The position numbers were made by a program, and so were the translations under genes. Positions 36,078 to 44,901 of a DNA stretch of 64,000 nucleotides are shown here, in pieces. The notes below the pieces were generated by a model. It saw only the letters and a program-made list of their open reading frames with translations, did no database searches and was not told the DNA's origin. Position 1 is the first letter of the stretch. Every line of letters begins with the position of its first letter. Source of the DNA: Humibacter ginsenosidimutans (GTDB lineage: Bacteria > Actinomycetota > Actinomycetes > Actinomycetales > Microbacteriaceae); the NCBI RefSeq assembly GCF_007859675.1, contig NZ_CP042305.1, positions 1,860,001-1,924,000 on the forward strand, given 5' to 3'.

Positions 36078-39000
36078 ATGGCCCTCCCCAGTCCCACTCA
36101 TCCGCACCGGCGTCGTGCGGCCGTCTCGGGCGGCATCACGCTCGCGGTCGTCGCGGCGACACTCTCGCTCGGTGCCGTGACCCCCGCTCACGCGGACACC
36201 ACGGCCCCGGCGGGAAACGCCATTCCCGACACGCAGTACACGCTGCTCGACGTCGACTCGCAGTCGGCCCCTTACCCGGCACCGCCGTCGCTCGACGGCA
36301 CCGCCGCGGGAGCCTTCGACGGCGACTACAGCACGCAGTGGGCGTCGGACTACAACGGCGGCGACCCCGACCCGATGCCGCACTACCTCACCTTCGACAT
36401 CGGAGCGGAGCATACCCTGACCGGGCTCGGCTACTCGGTCAAGGTGCAGGGCAACGGCCCTGCCAAGGACGTGGAGGTGCTCACGACCGATGACGCCTCC
36501 GTGGCAAAGGACGGCACCAGCAGCGGATGGGTCGAGGCGGGCACCGCCACGTTCCAGCAGCCGACGAGCAACACGCAGATCCAGTACGTGACGTTCTCGA
36601 AGCCCGTCACCGCGCGGTACGTCGAGTTCAAGGTGCTCGACGCCGTCAACGGTTCGGCCAACGCCTCGGCTTCCGAGATCGTCGTCTACTCCACCGACTC
36701 CGTCGCCGGTCAGCCGGCGGGCAAGCCGATCACGAACGCGCAGTACAGCGTCGTCGGCGAAGACTCCCAGCAGAACGACTCCGGCGACGGTTCCGCGGCA
36801 TCGGCATTCGATCAGAACGCCGGGACGCAGTGGGCGAGCGAGTGGTCGCCGGACTCCGCTCCGTATCCGCACTGGATCACCTTCGATGTCGGCGGGTCGT
36901 TCGACCTGACCGGCCTCGGCTACTCGGTGAAGGTGCAGGGCAACGGTCCGATCGCCGACGCCAAGGTGTACACCACCGACGACGCGACAGTCGCGAAGGA
37001 TCCGACGGCATCCGGCTGGACGCTGTCGGGCACCGCCACCTTCCAGCAGCCGACGAGCAACACGCAGATCCAGTACGTGACGTTCTCGAAGCCGGTCAAG
37101 GCGCGCTACGTGCGGTTCGAGGCCGACAGCTCGGTGAACGGCTCCGCCAACGCGTCGGCCTCGGAACTCGTCGTCTACTCGACCGACTCCGACACGACGC
37201 CGGTGACCACCACACCGCCGCAGACCGGTCCATACACGGTGACCACCGACTCCGTCACCACGAACGACTGGAACTACCCGGACGACACCCCGGCGAGCCC
37301 GTTCATCGACAAGGACGGCACGTTCTACTTCGGTGAGTCGCACGCCAACTACTACAACGAGTCCGATGGCAGCAACGGCGACATCAGGCAGTGGAACTGG
37401 TACACCGGCACGAACCTCGACACCGCGAAGCCCGACCAGGCCCTGAACGCCTCGGGAACGAACCCCGACACCACGAACTTCTGCAACTCGAGCCCGACCG
37501 GCAAGGAGTCGACGAAGGCGCCGTCGGGTTCCAGCTACACCCAGCCGAACTACTGCGACATCACCCAGATGTGGGTCGACCCCGATTCCGGTGACTGGTA
37601 CGGCCTCGTGCACAACGAGTTCACGCCCCAGCCGTTCGGCGACGGCCTGCACTACGACGCGATCGACTACGCGGTCTCGACCGACCAGGGCAAGACCTGG
37701 ACGATCCCCGGTCACGCGATCACCTCGCCGTACAGCACCACGCGCGGTGACACCGACGCGTTCCCGCAGCAGACCTACTACTACGGCGACGGCGATCCGC
37801 GACTCTACGTGGACTACGCCTCCGGGTACTTCTACGCGTTCTACGGCTCGCGGGTCGTGAACAAGAACGGCGGCTGGGTCGCGTTCTACGAGCACGTCGC
37901 CCGTGCGCCGATCGCCGACAAGATGGCCACCGGCTCCTGGGAGAAGTGGTACGACGGCACCTGGACGCAGCCGGGCATCGGCGGCAAGGAGAGCAACATG
38001 ACTCCCGTCACCGACGACTCCCCGACGGGATACACCGCACCCGACAAGGAGTACAACCCGAACACGGCAGGCTCCGCATCGCAGCAGATCAAGAACGGTC
38101 AGATGCCGGCGACGTCGCCCCTGTTCGTGATGGACGTCACCTATGACGCCTATCTCGGTCTCTACATCGGCGAACCGCAGAACCCCGACCAGTCGGGCAC
38201 CGCGCCGCAGGAGTTCTACGCGACGAAGAACCTCGCGACTCAGAAGTGGTTCAAGCTCGGCGACACGGGCAAGGACTACCAGACCGCATCGTGGTACCGC
38301 TGGTTCCTCGACCCCGCGAACAAGACGAACACGGCGGTCGTGGGCAAGAGCTTCCGCTCGTACTGCTCGTTCGGCTGCATGAACGGGTCGTACGCCGAGT
38401 TCGCCAACATCACGATCGACGGCGACTCGCCGGCCGACGCGGTCGACACGTCGAAGCTGTACTCCATCGCGAACGGCGACAAGCACGTGCTCACTGTGAA
38501 CGCCGACGGCACGTCGGTCTCCTCGGCCACGACCTCGGACAAGGCGAACGGCGCATGGACTTTCGCCGCGACGGGTGACGGCGCGTACACCATCTCCGAC
38601 CAGGCAGGAGCACTGCTCGGCGTCGCGTCGTCGAAGCCGGCCACCCGAGCATGGGGCACCGCCCTCACCCTCACGGACAAGGGCGACGCAGGCGTCGGAC
38701 AGCAGTGGTTCGTGCTGCCGAACACCTCGGCCAAGACGGGTGACGCCACCGGGTCGGTGCGCCTCGTCAACCGCTACAGCGGTCTGGTGCTGGGAGTCGG
38801 CGACGACTCGGCGGCGACGACCCCGGGGCGCAGCTGGGACGCGAAGTCCACGACGAACGGCGCCGTGACGTCGGTCGCCGCGCAGACGCTGAGCCTCGCC
38901 GAGTTCATGAGCGGCGGAACCACCCCCGTAACGACGACACCGTCGCTCGACGCCCCGTCGACGGTCAAGGCGGGCACCGCACTGACCGTGAAGGCGCACG

Positions 39001-39341
39001 GCTTCCCCGCCGACACCCCGGTGACGCTGGTGCTGCACTCGTCCCCGCTGAAGCTGGGCACGCTGAAGACGGATGCCTCCGGCGACGGCTCGCTGACCGC
39101 GACGGTTCCTGCGGACTTCGCCGCTGGCGCCCACCAGCTGCAGGCATCAGTCAATGGCGAGGTCGTCGCCACCAGGGCCATCACGGTCAGCGCAGCCTCG
39201 GCCGCGGCCGGCGGGTCGGGCTCCGGCAGCCTGGCGAGCACCGGAAGCGACCTCTGGTCGCCGATCGCGATCGCCCTGCTGCTGCTCGCCGCGGGCGCGG
39301 CGAGCGTGCTCGTCACGCGCCGTCGACGGGCGCGCGGCTGA
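36078..39341 (+). CDS. LAXTG-anchored surface protein with two F5/8-type-C domains
   Basis: A 1087-residue exported protein. The signal peptide ends near AHAD (about 37-40). Two F5/8C/CBM32-like domains (about 47-207 and 218-372) share the segment ATFQQPTSNTQIQYVTFSKP. A large region (about 385-790) of beta-propeller character contains ITQMWVDPDSGDWYGLVHNEF and DGDPRLYVDYASGYFYAFYGS and resembles glycan-processing propellers; I cannot assign a GH family. A ricin-type trefoil-like segment (795-930), an Ig-like domain (955-1038), LASTG (1052-1056), a membrane helix and the tail RRRRARG follow. GAGGAAGA precedes the ATG. LacI operators upstream suggest a role in binding or cutting galactosides at the surface. 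Confidence 0.85.
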   Translation: MALPSPTHPHRRRAAVSGGITLAVVAATLSLGAVTPAHADTTAPAGNAIPDTQYTLLDVDSQSAPYPAPPSLDGTAAGAFDGDYSTQWASDYNGGDPDPMPHYLTFDIGAEHTLTGLGYSVKVQGNGPAKDVEVLTTDDASVAKDGTSSGWVEAGTATFQQPTSNTQIQYVTFSKPVTARYVEFKVLDAVNGSANASASEIVVYSTDSVAGQPAGKPITNAQYSVVGEDSQQNDSGDGSAASAFDQNAGTQWASEWSPDSAPYPHWITFDVGGSFDLTGLGYSVKVQGNGPIADAKVYTTDDATVAKDPTASGWTLSGTATFQQPTSNTQIQYVTFSKPVKARYVRFEADSSVNGSANASASELVVYSTDSDTTPVTTTPPQTGPYTVTTDSVTTNDWNYPDDTPASPFIDKDGTFYFGESHANYYNESDGSNGDIRQWNWYTGTNLDTAKPDQALNASGTNPDTTNFCNSSPTGKESTKAPSGSSYTQPNYCDITQMWVDPDSGDWYGLVHNEFTPQPFGDGLHYDAIDYAVSTDQGKTWTIPGHAITSPYSTTRGDTDAFPQQTYYYGDGDPRLYVDYASGYFYAFYGSRVVNKNGGWVAFYEHVARAPIADKMATGSWEKWYDGTWTQPGIGGKESNMTPVTDDSPTGYTAPDKEYNPNTAGSASQQIKNGQMPATSPLFVMDVTYDAYLGLYIGEPQNPDQSGTAPQEFYATKNLATQKWFKLGDTGKDYQTASWYRWFLDPANKTNTAVVGKSFRSYCSFGCMNGSYAEFANITIDGDSPADAVDTSKLYSIANGDKHVLTVNADGTSVSSATTSDKANGAWTFAATGDGAYTISDQAGALLGVASSKPATRAWGTALTLTDKGDAGVGQQWFVLPNTSAKTGDATGSVRLVNRYSGLVLGVGDDSAATTPGRSWDAKSTTNGAVTSVAAQTLSLAEFMSGGTTPVTTTPSLDAPSTVKAGTALTVKAHGFPADTPVTLVLHSSPLKLGTLKTDASGDGSLTATVPADFAAGAHQLQASVNGEVVATRAITVSAASAAAGGSGSGSLASTGSDLWSPIAIALLLLAAGAASVLVTRRRRARG
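36539..37097 (+). repeat. Near-identical 69-bp DNA repeat within the F5/8C surface gene
   Basis: The stretch encoding TATFQQPTSNTQIQYVTFSKP occurs at about 36539-36608 and again at about 37028-37097, with only two or three base differences including at synonymous positions. The flanking parts of the two domains are much more diverged, suggesting recent duplication or gene conversion. Confidence 0.75.
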
Positions 39342-40392
39342 TGTCGTCGACGTGCGTGCGCCTCATGCTCCGCACGAGGTGCACGCACGTCGCGATGAAC
39401 ACGACCAGCCAGGCGGCGAGAGCCAGCCACAAGAAGATGCGGCCCGTCCAGGCCACGACGGGGAGGGCATCCGCCTCTCCGAGGTTGATGCCGCACACGG
39501 CGTACATGCCGAGCGGGAACACGATGCTCCACAACGCGGGCTCGTAGCGCAGCGGCACCTTGTGCGTCACGTGCCGCCACCATCCGACGGCGACGAGCAC
39601 CGGGATGAGCCAGGTGGCGAACGACCAGAACACCACGGATCCCCCGGCCGCCAGGCTCGTGGTCACCGCGGTCATGGCGGTCGCCTTCATCTCCACCACG
39701 TGCGACCCCGCGAGCACGGTGATGGAGGCGGCGCCCATGGCCACCCAGTACGGCGGGCCCATGCCCTCCGGCGTGATGCCGTACACGAGCAGCCGCACCA
39801 CGACGGTGATGCCGATGATGGCGTAGAGGATGATGCCGACGCTCCACGACGCGAAGGCGATGATGGAGAGGAAGGCGCGCAGCGGCGGCAGCTCCGGCTC
39901 CAGCGTGGCCGACAGTACGGCGACGGATTGGCAGGCGACGGCCCAGACGAACCAGGCTCCGTTCATGCCGCTCAACGTCTCTTTGCCGCGTCGGTCGAGG
40001 ATGACCGCCCACGGCACCGCATAGCCGAGCACGAGCCAGACGAGACACGACAGGCCGAGCAGCACGGCGGCAGGCAGCGTGTCGCCATCGACGGCGAGGC
40101 GGGTGCCGAGCACGTTCGTGCCCGCGACGAACGTGTAGAAGAAGAACGCCACCTGCGGCGACCTGAAGTCGTGCACCACCTCGCGCGGGTAGGCGACGAT
40201 GCGCCACACGTTGAGCACGACGAGCAGCAGATAGGCGATCGCCGCGATCACCAGCAGCGCCTCGGAAGCGACGAGGAACCCCTCGGCGTGCAGCCCGACC
40301 GACAGGATGCCGGTGGCCATCACGAGCGCGAAATACCCGGGCGGCAGCACGCGCACGCCCGCCAGCACGCGCTCCGCGAGTCCCTGCGTCAC
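39313..40392 (-). CDS. TDT/SLAC1 family transporter (TehA-like, C4-dicarboxylate or anion)
   Basis: A 359-residue membrane protein with ten predicted helices and the family opening PPGYFALVMATGILSVGLH. The TDT family includes TehA, malate permease Mae1 and plant SLAC1 anion channels, so the substrate is probably an organic or inorganic anion; tellurite resistance is not implied. The start is GTG 40392. Its 3' end overlaps the F5/8C surface gene by 29 bases in convergent orientation. Confidence 0.87.
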   Translation of the reverse strand: MTQGLAERVLAGVRVLPPGYFALVMATGILSVGLHAEGFLVASEALLVIAAIAYLLLVVLNVWRIVAYPREVVHDFRSPQVAFFFYTFVAGTNVLGTRLAVDGDTLPAAVLLGLSCLVWLVLGYAVPWAVILDRRGKETLSGMNGAWFVWAVACQSVAVLSATLEPELPPLRAFLSIIAFASWSVGIILYAIIGITVVVRLLVYGITPEGMGPPYWVAMGAASITVLAGSHVVEMKATAMTAVTTSLAAGGSVVFWSFATWLIPVLVAVGWWRHVTHKVPLRYEPALWSIVFPLGMYAVCGINLGEADALPVVAWTGRIFLWLALAAWLVVFIATCVHLVRSMRRTHVDDISRAPVDGA

Positions 40393-40491
40393 GTGGCAAG
40401 ACTAGGTCGTGTCGCCTGGTGCGCGGCAAGTCGGCACGCTCGGCAGCCGTCGGACGCCGAACGGATCGACGACAGCCGTCGACTGTTAGCC

Positions 40492-40510
40492 TTAGGTATG
40501 CCTAACCTCA
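40492..40510 (+). promoter_or_regulatory. DtxR/IdeR-type iron box overlapping the heme oxygenase start codon
   Basis: TTAGGTATGCCTAACCTCA matches the DtxR/IdeR consensus (TTAGGTTAGCCTAACCTAA) at 16 of 19 positions and includes the ATG of the heme oxygenase gene. TAGCCT (40487-40492) just upstream could be the -10 element. Iron-loaded repressor would block initiation. Confidence 0.75.
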
Positions 40511-41145
40511 CCGCGACATCGACGGGTCTCGCCGACCTCGTTCGCGAGCGCACGATGGCCGCGCACCGCTCCGCCGAGAGCCGACCGTTCATCGTCGACC
40601 TGATGGGCGGGCGACTGTCGCTGCGGGCCTACGCCGCGTATCTGGCCCAGCTGTCGTACGTGTACGAGGCGCTCGAGGCGAGGGGGCATCTCGCGCTCGA
40701 CCCTGACATCCTCGACCCCCGACTCGACAGGGTGGATGCCCTCCGCAGCGACCTGCGCCACCTCGGCGTCGTCGACCGCGACCTCGAGCATCCCGCGTCA
40801 CAGGCGACCACTGCCTACGTGACGCACCTGCGCGGCATCCCGGCAGACGACCTCGCCGGATACCTCGGCCACCACTACACCCGCTACCTCGGCGACCTGT
40901 CGGGCGGGCAGGCGATCGCCAGGCTCGTGCAGCGGCACTACGGCGCCACAGCCGACCAACTCGACGCCTACCACTTCGAGGGCATCGTGCCCGTGCCGTT
41001 CAAGCGCGAGTACCACGCCGGGCTCGACGCCCTCGCGTTCGACGGAGCGCAGGTGGAGCGGTTCCTCGATGAGGCCGGGCTGGCGTTCGAGCTCACGTCG
41101 GCGGTGTTCGACGACCTCGGTGCCGCATACCGCCCCGGCAGCTGA
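40498..41145 (+). CDS. hmuO: Heme oxygenase (biliverdin-producing)
   Basis: A 215-residue heme oxygenase that opens the heme ring to biliverdin, CO and iron. The proximal heme ligand is His23 in MAAHRSAE. The distal helix YTRYLGDLSGGQAIARL carries the flexible Gly-rich motif. Length matches HmuO of corynebacteria. A DtxR/IdeR box overlaps the start codon, so expression should rise under iron limitation. A TANNNT hexamer five bases upstream suggests a leaderless mRNA. The DedA gene begins four bases after the stop, indicating cotranscription. No heme-uptake genes are in the window. Confidence 0.93.
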   Translation: MPNLTATSTGLADLVRERTMAAHRSAESRPFIVDLMGGRLSLRAYAAYLAQLSYVYEALEARGHLALDPDILDPRLDRVDALRSDLRHLGVVDRDLEHPASQATTAYVTHLRGIPADDLAGYLGHHYTRYLGDLSGGQAIARLVQRHYGATADQLDAYHFEGIVPVPFKREYHAGLDALAFDGAQVERFLDEAGLAFELTSAVFDDLGAAYRPGS

Positions 41146-41149
41146 CGAC

Positions 41150-41842
41150 ATGCTGCACCAGAACGCCCTCGACGGCCAGCTCGCCGACCTCATCGGCAAC
41201 GCCGGCGTGCTGCTGTTCTACCTTGTCGTCTGGGGCCTCGTGCTCGTGGGCACCGCACTGTTCGTCGGGGCGTTCGTGCCGTTCATCACCGGCGACTCGC
41301 TGCTGTTCGCGTCGGGGATCGTGGCGGCAGGGGCATCCGGTGTCGACATCGCGGTGCTCGCCCTCGGCACCGGCATAGCCGCGTTCGCGGGCGACCAGGT
41401 GGCCTTCGTGCTCGGCCGCCGGCTCGGCAGGCCCTACCTTCAGCGGCACGGCGGGCGCCGGACACAGGCTTTGATCGCGAAGACCGAGTGGTTCTATCGC
41501 ACGTTCGGCTGGTGGTCGGTGGTCGTCGCCCGCTTCGTGCCGTGGGCGCGCGTGTTCGTGCCGGTGATCGCCGGTGTGGCGGGCATGCGGTACTGGCGCT
41601 TCGTCACCGCCAACCTCGTCGGCACGCTCGTGTGGGCGGTCGGCATCACCGTGGCCGGGTACTTCGCGGCGTCGATCCCGGCCGTGCGCATGGTCACGTA
41701 CGCCGTCGCCGTGGTGTGCATCATCGCGTCGGTCGTGGCGGGCATCCGGGCCTGGCGCATCGACAGGCGCGAGCGGGCTTCGGCTCTCGCAGGAGCGGAG
41801 ACGGCCGAGGGCGACACGGCCCACGGCACCGCCGGGGCCTGA
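41150..41842 (+). CDS. DedA family membrane protein
   Basis: A 230-residue polytopic protein of the DedA/SNARE-associated family, proposed lipid or undecaprenyl-phosphate transporters. The re-entrant segment FVGAFVPFITGDSLLFASG and the signature RFVPWARVFVPVIAGVAGM are present, with conserved Arg and Pro residues. The C-terminus is cytoplasmic and basic. It starts four bases after heme oxygenase and so is probably under the same iron control. The functional connection is unclear. Confidence 0.9.
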   Translation: MLHQNALDGQLADLIGNAGVLLFYLVVWGLVLVGTALFVGAFVPFITGDSLLFASGIVAAGASGVDIAVLALGTGIAAFAGDQVAFVLGRRLGRPYLQRHGGRRTQALIAKTEWFYRTFGWWSVVVARFVPWARVFVPVIAGVAGMRYWRFVTANLVGTLVWAVGITVAGYFAASIPAVRMVTYAVAVVCIIASVVAGIRAWRIDRRERASALAGAETAEGDTAHGTAGA

Positions 41843-41853
41843 TCGGGGCTTCG

Positions 41854-42909
41854 TCAGTCCAGGGCGTGCAGCTGCTTCGACACCGATCTCGCAAAGGCGT
41901 AGTCGTTCGAGGCATCCCAGTTGATCGACCAGGTCATCGCTCCGCGCAGGCCGCGGTATCTCGTGCTGGGCACGTAGTTGCCGCATCCCGTGCCCTCGGT
42001 CAGGCAGGTGAGCGCCCTGTCGACCTTGCCGGGATCGAGGTAGCCGTTGTCCGCCGAGGCGTGCATGGCGGGAAACCCGATGCCGAGTTGCTGCGGCGCG
42101 AGGCCGGCGCGCACCTGCGCGCAGGTCTGCGCCGTCGCGAAGTCGATCGTCCCCGCCTCGTAGACGCCGTTGCCGCAGCCGACCATCGATCCGGAGTTGT
42201 AGTACTGGGTGTTCACGATCGTGAGCACGTCGCGCACGGCGAGCGCCAGCTGAAGGTAGGGGGCCGCCGCGTCGGCCATGTCGGCGGTCTGCGGCGCCAT
42301 CGTGATGATCGCGCCCGGTCTCGCCGCCGCGATCGCCGTGATCGCCTTGGCCAGGTGCACGGGGTCGATGCCGTTCTCCAGGTCGATGTCGACGCCGTCG
42401 AAACCGTACTTCGTCATCAGCGCCTCGACGCTGGAGGCGAAGGCAGCCGCACTGGCGTCGTCGGTCACGGCGACATTGCCGAGCTCGCCGCCGACCGAGA
42501 GGATGACGTGCTGTCCTCTGGCGTGCAGCGTCGCGACGTCCGCGATGAAGTCCGCGTCGGTGTATCCACCGACCGCGCGGGCGAGGTCGGCGTCGATCGC
42601 GAACGTGACCGCGCCCGGTGTGGCCGGATCGGCGGACGCGAAGGCGACGGCGACGAGGTCGTAGGCGCGCGGCACCTGGGCGAGCTTGAGCGGCTCGGCA
42701 TTGTTCTGGAAGTCCTGCCAGTAGCCGGTGAGCACGTGCTTCGGCAGCGCGGCAGCCGCACCCGTGAGGTGCGGGGCGGACGGAAGAGGATCGGGGGCCG
42801 CGGATGCCGTGTGCGCAGCGGTCTCTGCGCCGGGCGACGTGCAGGCGGTCAGGATGCCGGCGGCCGCGATCACGACGGCGGCCACGGCGAGGCTTCGGAA
42901 CGGGCGCAA
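41854..42909 (-). CDS. Chitinase lipoprotein, GH18
   Basis: A 351-residue GH18 enzyme resembling single-domain Streptomyces-type chitinases. A signal peptide with lipobox LTAC (Cys23) anchors it to the outer membrane face. The catalytic motif DGVDIDLE (171-178) has the acid Glu178 and both supporting Asp residues. TGYWQDFQN, VAFASAD, SVGGELG, TMAPQTADM, YYNSG and the terminal GAMTWSINWDAS complete the barrel. The start is TTG 42909, six bases after GAGGAGC. No chitin-binding domain is present. It would deliver GlcNAc oligomers that the GH20 enzyme at the left of the window could finish. Confidence 0.92.
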   Translation of the reverse strand: MRPFRSLAVAAVVIAAAGILTACTSPGAETAAHTASAAPDPLPSAPHLTGAAAALPKHVLTGYWQDFQNNAEPLKLAQVPRAYDLVAVAFASADPATPGAVTFAIDADLARAVGGYTDADFIADVATLHARGQHVILSVGGELGNVAVTDDASAAAFASSVEALMTKYGFDGVDIDLENGIDPVHLAKAITAIAAARPGAIITMAPQTADMADAAAPYLQLALAVRDVLTIVNTQYYNSGSMVGCGNGVYEAGTIDFATAQTCAQVRAGLAPQQLGIGFPAMHASADNGYLDPGKVDRALTCLTEGTGCGNYVPSTRYRGLRGAMTWSINWDASNDYAFARSVSKQLHALD

Positions 42910-43011
42910 CGCAGAGCTCCTCGATGAACGAGTGGGATGCGGCGGCGGTTCAGCCTATCCAGGCGCGGGGACGCCGGTCAACGACTGACGCCCCCGCGTG
43001 GCCACTCGTGT

Positions 43012-43072
43012 CTGCGCCGGCTTGTGTCGCTCGCGCCGGAAAACCTGGCGCTGCAGTCACAAGCCGGCGCAG
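43012..43072 (-). terminator. Long inverted repeat downstream of the ABC exporter operon
   Basis: CTGCGCCGGCTTGTG (43012-43026) and its exact complement (43058-43072) form a 15-bp stem. The 31-base loop contains a second hairpin, GCGCC/GGCGC (43033-43037, 43047-43051). It lies 15 bases past the exporter stop codon on the minus strand and probably ends that transcript. Confidence 0.65.
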
Positions 43073-43086
43073 TCAGGGAGCCGCCA

Positions 43087-44901
43087 TCACACCAGCGAGT
43101 CGCGCCAGGCGGCGTGCAGCTGGGCGAACCGTCCGGTGCCGGCGATGAGGTCGGCCGGCGTGCCGTCCTCCACCACCTTGCCGTGCTCCATCACCAGCAC
43201 CCGATCGGCGATCGCGACCGTGGACAGACGGTGCGCGATGATCAGGGCCGTGCGGTCCTTGAGCAGAGTGAGCAGGGCATCCTGCACCAACCGCTCGCTC
43301 GGGATGTCGAGCGAGCTCGTCGCCTCGTCGAGGATGAGCACCGCCGGGTTCGCGAGAAAGGCCCGCGCGAACGAGATCAGCTGTCGCTGACCCGCCGAGA
43401 CGCGACCGCCGCGCTTGTTCACGTCGGTCTCGTACCCGTCGGGCAGTCCCTGGATGAACTCGTCGGCGCCCACCGCCACGGCGGCGGCACGGATCTCGTC
43501 GTCGGTGGCGTCAGGCTTGCCCAGAGCGATGTTGTCGGCGACGGTTCCGGAGAACAGGTACGCCTCCTGCGTGACCATGACGATCGCGCGGCGCAGGTCC
43601 TTCGGATGCAGGTCGCGCAGGTCGACGCCGTCGAGCGTGACCGAGCCCTTCGTGGGGTCGTAGAACCGCGCGATGAGCTTGGCCAGCGTCGACTTGCCCG
43701 CTCCCGTCGAGCCGACGAGCGCGATGGTCTGCCCTGCCGGCACATCGAGCGTGAACTCGGGCAGGATGACGCGATCGCTCTTGTAGGCGAACGTCACGTC
43801 GTCGAAGTTCACGTGGCCCTTCGCCTGCCACAGGTCGACGGGCCGCACCGGATCCGGCACGCTCGGCTCCTCCTCCAGCACGCCCGAGATCTTCTCGAGC
43901 GCTGCCGCGGCCGACTGGTAGGAGTTGTAGAACATGGCCATCTCCTCCATCGGGTCGAAGAACCGACGGGTGTAGAGCAGCACGGCCAGCAACACACCGA
44001 TGGGCAGCGCCCCGCTCGCCACGCGGAATCCACCCACCAGCAGCACGACGGCGACGGTGATGTTGCCGATCATCACGAGTCCCGGATCGAAGATCCCGAA
44101 CAGCTGGATGGTCTTCGCGTTGACGTCGCGGTAGTCCTCGACGAGGTCGCCGAACTCCTTCTCGTTGCGCTTCTCCTTGCGGAACGCCTTGACGGCGCGG
44201 ATGCCCGTCATGGTCTCCACGAAGTGCACGATGAGCTTCGCGGAGGCGACACGCGAGTGCCGGAACAGCACCTGCGAGCGCTTCTGGAACCACCGCGTCA
44301 AGAAGTACAACGGCACAAGAGAGCAGAACAGGATGAGCCCTGACACCCAGTCGTTGATGAACATGAACACCGCGATGAACCCGGAGTAGAGCACGCCCTG
44401 CACCAACTGGTTGATGCCGGAGTCGAGCAGCTCGCGGATCGAGTCGAGATCGCTGGTCTGGCGCGAGATGATGCGGCCCGACGTGTACGACTCGTGGAAC
44501 TCGAGGCTCAGCCGCTGCGTGTGCAGGAACACCCGCTTGCGCAGATCGAGCAGGATCGCCTGGCTGATGCGCGCCGACTGCACCGTGTACCACGACACGG
44601 TCAGCGCACCCACGATGCCGGTCATCAGGTAGGCGGCGCCGGTGAGGGCGATCGGCCACCAGTTCTGCGAGGTGAGCGCCGAAATCCCCTGGTCGACGCC
44701 GATGCCGATCAGCGTCGGCCCGATCACCTGGGCGAGCGTGGAGATCACGATCACCGCGAGCGCCCACATCACCTTGCCGCGCAACGGCCGCATCAGCGAC
44801 CCGAGCAGCCTCAGCGAACGCCGGCGGATCTGCCGCGACTCCTCCTTGGAGAAGTCGTTGCGCTCCTCGCCGGCGACGCCTTGAACGGTCACCGTGCTCA
44901 T
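43087..44901 (-). CDS. ABC exporter subunit, consensus-ATPase half (heterodimer)
   Basis: A 604-residue half-transporter with an N-terminal six-helix exporter domain (about 40-330) and a C-terminal ATPase. Walker A is GSTGAGKST (397-405), Walker B VLILDE with catalytic Glu526, Q-loop Gln in MVTQEA and switch His557. The signature motif is VSAGQ (501-505) instead of LSGGQ. Its start overlaps the upstream exporter gene by four bases, so the two are made together. The deviating signature pairs with the degenerate Walker B of the partner, the pattern of asymmetric heterodimers such as TM287/288 and BmrCD. The substrate is unknown; drugs, lipids or peptides are possible. Confidence 0.92.
   Translation of the reverse strand: MSTVTVQGVAGEERNDFSKEESRQIRRRSLRLLGSLMRPLRGKVMWALAVIVISTLAQVIGPTLIGIGVDQGISALTSQNWWPIALTGAAYLMTGIVGALTVSWYTVQSARISQAILLDLRKRVFLHTQRLSLEFHESYTSGRIISRQTSDLDSIRELLDSGINQLVQGVLYSGFIAVFMFINDWVSGLILFCSLVPLYFLTRWFQKRSQVLFRHSRVASAKLIVHFVETMTGIRAVKAFRKEKRNEKEFGDLVEDYRDVNAKTIQLFGIFDPGLVMIGNITVAVVLLVGGFRVASGALPIGVLLAVLLYTRRFFDPMEEMAMFYNSYQSAAAALEKISGVLEEEPSVPDPVRPVDLWQAKGHVNFDDVTFAYKSDRVILPEFTLDVPAGQTIALVGSTGAGKSTLAKLIARFYDPTKGSVTLDGVDLRDLHPKDLRRAIVMVTQEAYLFSGTVADNIALGKPDATDDEIRAAAVAVGADEFIQGLPDGYETDVNKRGGRVSAGQRQLISFARAFLANPAVLILDEATSSLDIPSERLVQDALLTLLKDRTALIIAHRLSTVAIADRVLVMEHGKVVEDGTPADLIAGTGRFAQLHAAWRDSLV

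Noticed and set aside
39313..40392. Naming the TDT protein a tellurite-resistance determinant
   Set aside because: Family membership covers several anion and dicarboxylate transporters, and no other tellurite-resistance genes are nearby.
41854..42909. GH18 protein as an endo-beta-N-acetylglucosaminidase acting on N-glycans
   Set aside because: The overall sequence follows Streptomyces-type chitinases closely, including the TMAPQTADM and terminal GAMTWSINWD segments.
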